A stretch of 64,000 nucleotides of DNA, from assembly GCA_020632715.1 (NCBI GenBank), contig JACKFA010000006.1, positions 124,001 to 188,000 of the forward strand, read 5' to 3'. The notes under the pieces were generated by a model, which saw only the letters and a program-made list of their open reading frames with translations, had not been told where the DNA came from and ran no database searches. This document shows positions 53,483-64,000 of this stretch, one piece after another. How positions within the stretch are numbered: position 1 is the stretch's first letter; each line of letters starts with the position of its first letter. The translations under genes were made by a program, and so were the position numbers. This DNA comes from Deltaproteobacteria bacterium (GTDB taxonomy: Bacteria > Myxococcota_A > UBA9042 > PHBI01).

Positions 53483-53638
53483 GGTCGCGATCTCCGTGAC
53501 GCGGTTCAGTGGAGCTCGGCGTTTGCCCGGCGCGGCCACGTGGACCGGGGCCGAGCGCGACCGCCGGGGGGAGTCTTACCACCGGTCGGCGCGTTGTGCA
53601 GCACCGTTCCGGGACAATTCTCGCGCCGCGCCGCGACC

Positions 53639-54010
53639 TCAGTCGCAGGTGGTCGCGAGCGGCTTGGGATCGAGCTTGGCGCCGTCCATCAGCGCGGCCA
53701 CCCGCGCCGGCTCGGCGGGCACGAGGTCCTCGCGCAGGAGCGGCCCGCGGTTCGCGAGGCCGAGGTAGTTGCCGTCGACGTCGAAGATCCTGTTCGGCGA
53801 GTCCATGACCTCCGTCGACGAGGTCACGACGTAGCGCGCCGGCGCCCCGGCCGCGTCGCGCCCGACGTAGATCGTCGAGGTCGCGTCGACGTGCTCGGCG
53901 GCGCAGATCCGCGCGAGCGCCGGCTCGGCGGGGGCGCCGGCCTCCGCGGGCGAGCAGGCGGCGACCGCGAGGGCGACGAGCAGGGCAGGGAGGGCGAGGC
54001 GGCAGATCAT
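53639..54010 (-). CDS. Small hypothetical lipoprotein
   Basis: A 123-residue protein with a signal sequence and lipobox LAVAACSPA (Cys ~residue 19) from an ATG with AGGAG upstream. The mature part has two more Cys (ICAAE and the terminal TTCD) that could form a disulfide, and a TSSTEVMDSPNRIFDVDGNYLG strand region. The family is not recognised. A palindrome-like GTGAAC-gtc-GTTCAC (54109-54123) overlaps the upstream gene's stop. Confidence 0.7.
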   Translation of the reverse strand: MICRLALPALLVALAVAACSPAEAGAPAEPALARICAAEHVDATSTIYVGRDAAGAPARYVVTSSTEVMDSPNRIFDVDGNYLGLANRGPLLREDLVPAEPARVAALMDGAKLDPKPLATTCD

Positions 54011-54119
54011 CGCGAGTGCTCCTGACAGGGTGTCCCAGGTTCGACGGCGCCGCGACCGGAAGGATCTCCGAGCGCGCCCCGCGAGGCGGGCGGATCGCGC
54101 GGTGACGCGTGAACGTCGT

Positions 54120-55673
54120 TCACTTCGCCGCGGCCGGCGGCCCCAGCGCCCGCACGTCCGAGATCGCCACCTGCTGCCAGCGCGAGCCGGGCGCCGTCGC
54201 GAGGACCATCACGCGGACGACGTCGCCGGTCGCCGGCCCGGGGAGCGCGATCTTCTGCCAGCCGCGCGCCGTCGGATCGAGCGCGGCCTCGTGCGCCTCG
54301 GCGCCCACCATGATCCGCACGCGCGTCGCGCGCTGGTTCATGAGGAACAGGTCCCCGAGGCCGTCCTGGCGCTGGAAGCCGTCCGCGATCTCGACCGCGA
54401 CGACCGTGACCGGTCTCGCGTACGACAGCGTCAGCGTGGGCGCCGTCGCCCCCTTCTTCGCCTGCCAGGCGCTCCCGAGGTCGCCGTCGATCGCCTCGGC
54501 CGGCGCGAAGGTGTAGTGCTGGTAGTCCGCCTCGGTCGACGTCGCGGTCGCGCCGCTCGGCGTCAGGGGCACGAGGCCGTCGTCGCGGCCGATCGTGACG
54601 ACGCGCTCGCGATGGACGAGCTCCCCGATCCCGGCCAGGTCGAAGTCCTCGAACCCCGCGCTCGCCGCGTCGTCGGGCACCGCGAGCTCCCGCGCCATCG
54701 CGGCGTCGATGGCCGCCGCCGAGACCCCGAGGAGGTGCGCGCACGCGACGTTCTCGAGCAGCTCGCCGCCGACCCGCCCGAGGAGCCACGGCGACCGCCC
54801 GAGCCCGTGGCACATCGTCTCGTAGTGCGCGCGGGTGCCGGGGTCGTCCGTCGTGAAGGTGCCGTCGGGCAGGCCGCGCGCGAAGACGTCGAGGAGGTTC
54901 GTGAAGTTGCCGTCGCCGTAGAGGTTGAAGTGGTAGGCCAGGGCGTCGACGAGGTCGAGCCGCCCGTCGCCGTCCACGTCCGCGACGCCCGTGACATCGG
55001 GCAGGACGCCCTCGGCGGGCGCGTAGACGGCCGCCCGCGCGCCGTCCCAGGTGGCGATCATCGCCTGCTCACCGTTCTGGACCACGAGCTCGGGGATCGC
55101 GTCCGGCGAGACGCGCGCCGTCGTCGCCGTGACGGCGCTCGGGAAGTGCGGCCAGTTGGGCACCCACTCGAGGCCGGCGTCGTCGACCATGCGGTCGAAG
55201 ACGACGCCGGCCCGGCCCACCGGATCGGGCACGGGGTGCCGCGCGCCGTCCGGGGTGACGAACACGACGGTGACGACGTCGCGGACGCCGATGGCGACGG
55301 GCGTCTCCTCGGGCTCGCCGTCCACCTCGGTGAGCTCGGTCATCGTGTCGAGCCCGGGGTCCGGGAGCGTGACGATCCAGGCGCCCGCGGCGCCCGCGTC
55401 GATGCAGGTCCCGATGGGGGCGAGCCCGTCGAGCAGCGTGTCGACCGTCGGCAGCCTGGGCGCGATCTGGGCCCACTTCGCGAGGGCGGCCCGCAGCTCG
55501 GCGCGGATGGCCGCGCACGTCCCGTCGATCGTGCCGAGCGCCCTGGGCGCCGGGTCCGCGGGCGCCGCGAGCGCGGGCGCCGACGCGGGCTTCCCGCAGG
55601 CCGCCGCGCTCAGCGCGAGGGGGACGAGGGCGAGGGGGAGGAGAGCGAGGCGGCGTCGATGTCGGGGTCGCAT
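54120..55673 (-). CDS. Lipoprotein with NADase-type glycan-binding-like C-terminal domain
   Basis: A 517-residue lipoprotein (lipobox LALSAAACGK, Cys ~residue 26). The middle has a DVDGDGRLDLVDALAY calcium-like (FG-GAP/dockerin-like) loop near residue 220. The last ~130 residues read AEAIDGDLGSAWQAKK, LTLSYARPVTVVAVEIADGF, and LFLMNQRATRVRIMV. This matches the fold I know as the NADase-type glycan-binding (discoidin-like) domain. It probably binds carbohydrate at the cell surface. No catalytic residues are visible. Confidence 0.75.
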   Translation of the reverse strand: MRPRHRRRLALLPLALVPLALSAAACGKPASAPALAAPADPAPRALGTIDGTCAAIRAELRAALAKWAQIAPRLPTVDTLLDGLAPIGTCIDAGAAGAWIVTLPDPGLDTMTELTEVDGEPEETPVAIGVRDVVTVVFVTPDGARHPVPDPVGRAGVVFDRMVDDAGLEWVPNWPHFPSAVTATTARVSPDAIPELVVQNGEQAMIATWDGARAAVYAPAEGVLPDVTGVADVDGDGRLDLVDALAYHFNLYGDGNFTNLLDVFARGLPDGTFTTDDPGTRAHYETMCHGLGRSPWLLGRVGGELLENVACAHLLGVSAAAIDAAMARELAVPDDAASAGFEDFDLAGIGELVHRERVVTIGRDDGLVPLTPSGATATSTEADYQHYTFAPAEAIDGDLGSAWQAKKGATAPTLTLSYARPVTVVAVEIADGFQRQDGLGDLFLMNQRATRVRIMVGAEAHEAALDPTARGWQKIALPGPATGDVVRVMVLATAPGSRWQQVAISDVRALGPPAAAK

Positions 55674-55721
55674 GTCGCCATCAGACCACCAGCTGGCGGC
55701 GCCGTCGACGCCCGCCCGCGC

Positions 55722-57191
55722 TCAGCGCCCGCCGAACGGCTGGTTGGCGCCGCGCGTCGGGAGCTGCGACTTCGCGCCGCGGAGGTACGCGTCGACCGCG
55801 CGCGCCGCCTCCCGCCCGTCGCTGATCGCCCACACGATGAGGCTCGCGCCGCGCATCGCGTCGCCCGCCGCGTACACGCCGTCGACGCTCGTCCCGAAGC
55901 CCTTGTCGACCGCGATCCCACGCGGCCCGAGCGCGACCCCGAGCTGCTCGTGCGCCCGCTCGGCGACCGGCCCCGTGAAGCCCATCGCGAGCAGCAGGAG
56001 ATCGCACGGGATGGTGAGCTCGCTCCCCGGCTCCTCGACGACGCTGCTCCTGCCGTGCTCGTCGCGCTCGAGCCGCACGCGCACGGCGTGCAGCGCTGTG
56101 AGCTTCCCGTCCTTGCCCGTCAGGCGCTTCGTCATGAGCGAGTAGAGGCGCTCACCCCCCTCCTCGTGGCTCGACGACGTGCGGAAGATCATCGGCCACT
56201 GCGGCCAGGGGTTGTCGCCCGCGCGCTTCTCGGGCGGCGCCGGGAGCAGCTCGAGCTGCGTCACCGACTCCGCGCCCTGCCGGTGCGCCGTGCCGAGGCA
56301 GTCGGAGCCCGTGTCGCCGCCACCGAGGATGACGACGCGCTTGCCCCCCGCGAAGATGGGCTTGCCGACCACGCGGTCGCCGGCGTTCACGCGGTTCTGC
56401 TGCGTCAGGTAGTCCATCGCGAGGTGCACGCCGTCGAGGTCGCGCCCCGGGACGTCCAGATCGCGCGGCCGCTCGGCGCCGATCGCGATCACCAGCGCGT
56501 CGTGGCGCACCTTGAGCTCCGCGAAGCTGAGCCCCTCACCGCCGACGTCGACCCCCATCTCGAAGCGCACGCCCTCGGCGCGCATCACCTCGAGCCGCCG
56601 GTCCACGACGCGCTTCTCGATCTTGAAGTCCGGGATCCCGTAGCGGAGGAGCCCCCCCGGGCGGTCCGCCTTGTCGTAGACGGTCACCGTGTGCCCGGCG
56701 CGGTTCAGCTGCGCCGCCGCCGCGAGCCCGGCCGGCCCCGACCCGACGACCGCGACCGTCTTCCCGGAGCGCGTGCGCGGCGGCTCGGGCGTCACCCAGC
56801 CCTCGGCGAACGCGCGCTCGGCGATCTCCTTCTCGATGAGCTCGATGGTGACCGCGTCCTGGTTGATGTTCAGGACGCACGCCCCCTCGCACGGCGCCGG
56901 GCAGAGCCGGCCCGTGAACTCCGGGAAGTTGTTCGTCGAGTCGAGCGCGACCCAGGCGGCGCGCCAGCGGTCGCGGTGGACGAGGTCGTTCCAGTCGGGG
57001 ATCTGGTTTCCGAGCGGGCACCCCTGCATGCAGAACGGCACGCCGCAGTCCATGCAGCGCCCGGCCTGCTCGGCGAGCACCCCCGGCTCGAACGGCGGGA
57101 TGAACTCCCCCCAGTCGCGCACGCGGATGGCCTTGTCGCGCTTTCGCGGCGTCTGCCGCCCCCACTCGATGAAGCCCGTCGGCTTTCCCAT
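55722..57191 (-). CDS. gltD: Glutamate synthase (NADPH) small subunit
   Basis: A 489-residue subunit carrying NADPH oxidation and electron transfer in GOGAT. Iron-sulfur Cys are in CMDCGVPFCMQGCPLGN and LCPAPCEGAC; FAD binding is VVGSGPAGLAAAAQL and NADPH binding ILGGGDTGSDCLGTA. A GGGAGG Shine-Dalgarno overlaps the gltB stop (six bases apart), so it is translated from the gltBD transcript. Together the two make glutamate from glutamine and 2-oxoglutarate. Confidence 0.96.
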   Translation of the reverse strand: MGKPTGFIEWGRQTPRKRDKAIRVRDWGEFIPPFEPGVLAEQAGRCMDCGVPFCMQGCPLGNQIPDWNDLVHRDRWRAAWVALDSTNNFPEFTGRLCPAPCEGACVLNINQDAVTIELIEKEIAERAFAEGWVTPEPPRTRSGKTVAVVGSGPAGLAAAAQLNRAGHTVTVYDKADRPGGLLRYGIPDFKIEKRVVDRRLEVMRAEGVRFEMGVDVGGEGLSFAELKVRHDALVIAIGAERPRDLDVPGRDLDGVHLAMDYLTQQNRVNAGDRVVGKPIFAGGKRVVILGGGDTGSDCLGTAHRQGAESVTQLELLPAPPEKRAGDNPWPQWPMIFRTSSSHEEGGERLYSLMTKRLTGKDGKLTALHAVRVRLERDEHGRSSVVEEPGSELTIPCDLLLLAMGFTGPVAERAHEQLGVALGPRGIAVDKGFGTSVDGVYAAGDAMRGASLIVWAISDGREAARAVDAYLRGAKSQLPTRGANQPFGGR

Positions 57192-57197
57192 CGCCCG

Positions 57198-61754
<4,557 letters not shown>

Positions 61755-61816
61755 ATCGCCCCTCCCGCTGCCATGGACCGCGCCGGGCGGCGGACGAGAC
61801 GCCCCCGGAGTCCCAC

Positions 61817-61846
61817 AATCTAAAGGGTGTCCGGGGTATGACGCAA
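61817..61846 (-). promoter_or_regulatory. Candidate gltB promoter
   Basis: On the minus strand TTGCGT (61846-61841) and TAGATT (61822-61817) are spaced by 18 bases, ~62 bases before the TTG start. Three and four of six bases match the consensus. The region lies between the GMC stop (61875) and gltB, where the promoter must be. Confidence 0.35.
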
Positions 61847-61863
61847 CGCGTTACTATGCGTCA
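61839..61863. promoter_or_regulatory. Inverted repeat overlapping the gltB promoter
   Basis: TGACGCA (61839-61845) and its exact reverse complement TGCGTCA (61857-61863) are spaced by 11 bases and overlap the predicted -35. This fits a dimeric regulator of gltBD; a role as terminator of the GMC gene is possible. Confidence 0.45.
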
Positions 61864-61874
61864 CGTCACGCGGG

Positions 61875-63857
61875 TCAGCGCCGTGGCGGTGCGACGTCGG
61901 CGTCAGCGCTGGCGAGGATCCGGTCGCTCGCCTTCTCGGCGATCATGTAGATCGCGGACACGATGAAGAAGCCGGGGATGCGCGGGAAGACCGAGGCGTC
62001 GACGACGCGCAGGCCCGTGACACCGCGCACGCGGAAGTCGGCGTCGAGGACGGCGCGCGGGTCGTCGGCGCGGCCCATCGGGCACGTGCAGCTCGCGTGG
62101 TGACCCCAGGCCTGGTCCTCGACGTAGCGCGCGATCGCGTCGCGGCCCTGGACGCCCGGGCCCGGTAGGAGCTCGGCGTCGGCGGCGACGTCCGACCGCT
62201 CGAAGATCCGGCGGGCGAAGGCCACCCCGGCGACGACGGCGTCCAGATCGTCGCGGGAGCTCGGGTCGGCTGGGTCGAAGTAGTTGAAGTCGACGCGCGG
62301 CGGGTCCCGCGGATCGGGCGAGGCGAGGGTGACGCGGCCGCTCGTGTTCCGGGTCTGGCCCTTGAGCACGGCCCAGGTGAAGCAGTTCTTGGCCTGGGTG
62401 AGGGCCCCCGCGTAGCCGTGGTAGTAGCCGCGGAACAGGCCCGGCGCGCCGAAGATGAAGAGGTCGGGCGCGGGGAGGTCTTCGCGCGAGCGGCGGACGA
62501 CGGCGCAGGCGATGCCGTTGGTGCCATAGACGCCGCTCCCGCGGCGGCGCCACTCGGCGTAGCAGGGATCGGCGGCCTCGCCCTCGGCGGGCGCGGCGAA
62601 GGTGCAGTCGCGGACGAGGGCGAGCTCGCCATTCATGCGGGAGACCACGCTGATCTCGTAGCGATCCTGGAGGTTCCGCCCGACGCCGGGGCGGTCGACC
62701 ACGACCGGGATCCCGTGGCGCTCGAGCTCGTCGCGGGGGCCGATGCCCGAGAGCATGAGGAGCTGCGGCGTGTTGAAGGCGCCCGCGGCGAGGATCACCT
62801 CGCGCCGGGCGCGCACGTAGAGCGGGCTCCCGGCGACCTCGGAGGGGTGGGGATCGGCGCGGTAGAGGCGGGCGCCGCGGCGGCAGTGGACGCCGACGGC
62901 GCGGCCGCGGTCGAGCTCCACGCGCTCGGCGAGGGTGCCGGTGAGCAGGGTGAGGGTGTCGCAGGCAGCCGCGACGGCGGTCAGGTACTCGCGCGTCCCG
63001 GCGCGGAAGCCCTCGGCGGTGGAGGTGGGCACGCCGAAGACGCCCTCGCCCCTGTCGGTGAGCTTGCGCCAGTCGTTCGGGTCGCGGCGCTCGCGCCAGA
63101 GGAAGCGCAGTAGCGGGGCGAGGTAGCGCGATTCGCCGTAGAACGCCTTGAAGGCGGCCGCGATCATCCGGACGAGCGCGAGGTCGCGGAACGCGAAGAG
63201 CGCCGGGGTCATCGTCGTCGGGAGCCAGCCGTCGCCGCCGTGCCCGGCCCGCTCGCGGGCGTCGCGATCGAGGTAGGTGCAGCGCTCGAGGCGCTTCGAG
63301 TAGGCGTGCATGGCGTCGGCGCCGAACGACGGATCGCCGAGCGCGGCGGCGAGGCGATCCCAGTCGCTGGCGTGGGGAAAGACGGTGACGAGGGCGTGGT
63401 GGGCGGTGCAGCCGCCGAGGGTGCCGGCGCGCGGGTACAGGACGCCGCCGCGCTCGGAGACGAGCTTCGGGTCGCGGCGGGCGCGCTCGGGATCGCTGTA
63501 GTGCGCCACGTAGTAGTTCCACGCGGTGGCGGGGTCCTCGCTCGCCTGTGGGTGGAAGACGGGGACGTCGTAGCGCGGCCCGCCGTCGGTGCCGCCGGCC
63601 TCGATGACGCCGACGTGGTAGCCGGCGAGGGCGAGGCGCGCCGCCACGGGCCCGCCGCCGGCGCCCGACCCGACGACGACGTAGTCGAACACGAGCTCGT
63701 CGGCGGACGAGGCCCCCGCGGGAGCGCGCGGCTCGACGCACTGATCGCCGAGCTCGTCGAAGCGGCGGTCGCGGCGCGGCATGGATGGGCACCCGGCGAG
63801 GGCGAGCCCGCCGAGCGCGCCCTTCGCCAGGAAGGCGCGGCGTCGGGTGTCGGTCAT
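61875..63857 (-). CDS. GMC-family flavin oxidoreductase (exported, Tat/lipobox)
   Basis: A 660-residue FAD-dependent oxidoreductase. The N-terminus TRRRAFLAKGALGGLALAGC combines a Tat-like arginine run with a lipobox, implying export of the folded flavoprotein and lipid anchoring. VVGSGAGGGPVAARLALAGY (residues ~70-90) is the FAD-binding motif; TLGGCTAHHALV and AAGAFNTPQLLMLSGIGP are GMC signatures. The C-terminal catalytic region has GHHASCTCPMG and RIPGFFIVSAIYMIAEKASD. Substrates in the family include cholesterol, glucose and long alcohols; the one used here is unknown. Confidence 0.9.
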   Translation of the reverse strand: MTDTRRRAFLAKGALGGLALAGCPSMPRRDRRFDELGDQCVEPRAPAGASSADELVFDYVVVGSGAGGGPVAARLALAGYHVGVIEAGGTDGGPRYDVPVFHPQASEDPATAWNYYVAHYSDPERARRDPKLVSERGGVLYPRAGTLGGCTAHHALVTVFPHASDWDRLAAALGDPSFGADAMHAYSKRLERCTYLDRDARERAGHGGDGWLPTTMTPALFAFRDLALVRMIAAAFKAFYGESRYLAPLLRFLWRERRDPNDWRKLTDRGEGVFGVPTSTAEGFRAGTREYLTAVAAACDTLTLLTGTLAERVELDRGRAVGVHCRRGARLYRADPHPSEVAGSPLYVRARREVILAAGAFNTPQLLMLSGIGPRDELERHGIPVVVDRPGVGRNLQDRYEISVVSRMNGELALVRDCTFAAPAEGEAADPCYAEWRRRGSGVYGTNGIACAVVRRSREDLPAPDLFIFGAPGLFRGYYHGYAGALTQAKNCFTWAVLKGQTRNTSGRVTLASPDPRDPPRVDFNYFDPADPSSRDDLDAVVAGVAFARRIFERSDVAADAELLPGPGVQGRDAIARYVEDQAWGHHASCTCPMGRADDPRAVLDADFRVRGVTGLRVVDASVFPRIPGFFIVSAIYMIAEKASDRILASADADVAPPRR

Positions 63858-64000
63858 GAGCCAGAGTGTCCACAGGCGCGCGCCGCTGTCCACCGGCCCG
63901 GGGCGGGCTCTGGGGGCGGAGGTTCGAGCGCGGGCGTCGCGGCGCGGCCGTCGCCCGCCCGCGCTTGACGCCGCCCGGGCACGGCTCGACGCTGTCCCGC

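Overview
This window comes from a very GC-rich chromosome, with third codon positions almost all G or C. The gene content points to Myxococcota, most likely a Polyangiales/Sandaracinaceae-type delta-lineage bacterium. The clues are many lipoproteins, MopE-type Cys-rich metal-binding motifs, giant secreted repeat proteins, a MYXO-CTERM-like tail, a eukaryote-like Ser/Thr kinase and a large PAS histidine kinase. This taxonomic call is an inference from content. I saw no rRNA, tRNA, CRISPR array, IS element or prophage; the window looks like ordinary chromosome with a large accessory surface cluster.

Layout. 0-12.4 kb: a TerB-like / TetR / membrane-protein chain with GTGA overlaps, phosphoglucomutase, a SUI1-type factor, a beta-hydroxyacid dehydrogenase, a stand-alone RuvC-fold protein, an SDR, and a group of secreted lipoproteins and hydrolases. 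12.7-34.6 kb: the most unusual region. It holds a ~4,490-residue secreted protein with ~361-residue tandem repeats, two small soluble proteins (one DUF2188), a GH5-like lipoprotein that appears to have lost both catalytic glutamates, a translationally coupled 1,701-residue cadherin-repeat protein with a C-terminal sorting tail, and a predicted beta-barrel protein. 34.6-41.0 kb: thioredoxin and three signalling genes (LuxR-type regulator, Ser/Thr kinase, four-PAS histidine kinase). 41.2-44.6 kb: a VWA lipoprotein and a paralogue of the secreted protein at 11.1-12.4 kb. 44.6-47.0 kb: an ALDH7 and DUF1338 pair that fits the 2-aminoadipate/2-oxoadipate arm of lysine breakdown. 47-54 kb: SDR, RibD-like reductase, Tex, membrane protein, ArsR regulator, citrate synthase. 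54-64 kb: two lipoproteins, the gltBD glutamate synthase operon and a Tat/lipobox GMC oxidoreductase.

How genes work together. Central metabolism is represented by pgm, gltA and gltBD. The DUF1338/ALDH7 pair shares an ATGA overlap and probably one transcript. The surface genes include two giant repeat proteins, a VWA lipoprotein and two paralogous Cys-containing lipoproteins. They suggest investment in adhesion or matrix, but no specific pathway can be proven from sequence.

Quality notes. Two genes (the Ser/Thr kinase near 37,955-37,993 and the secreted paralogue near 44,510-44,516) each appear to lack one base near their 3' ends. For the kinase, a strong hairpin starts directly after the stop of the alternative frame, which supports a frameshift. 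Both could be assembly indels. Many long ORFs on opposite strands are GC-driven shadows and are omitted.
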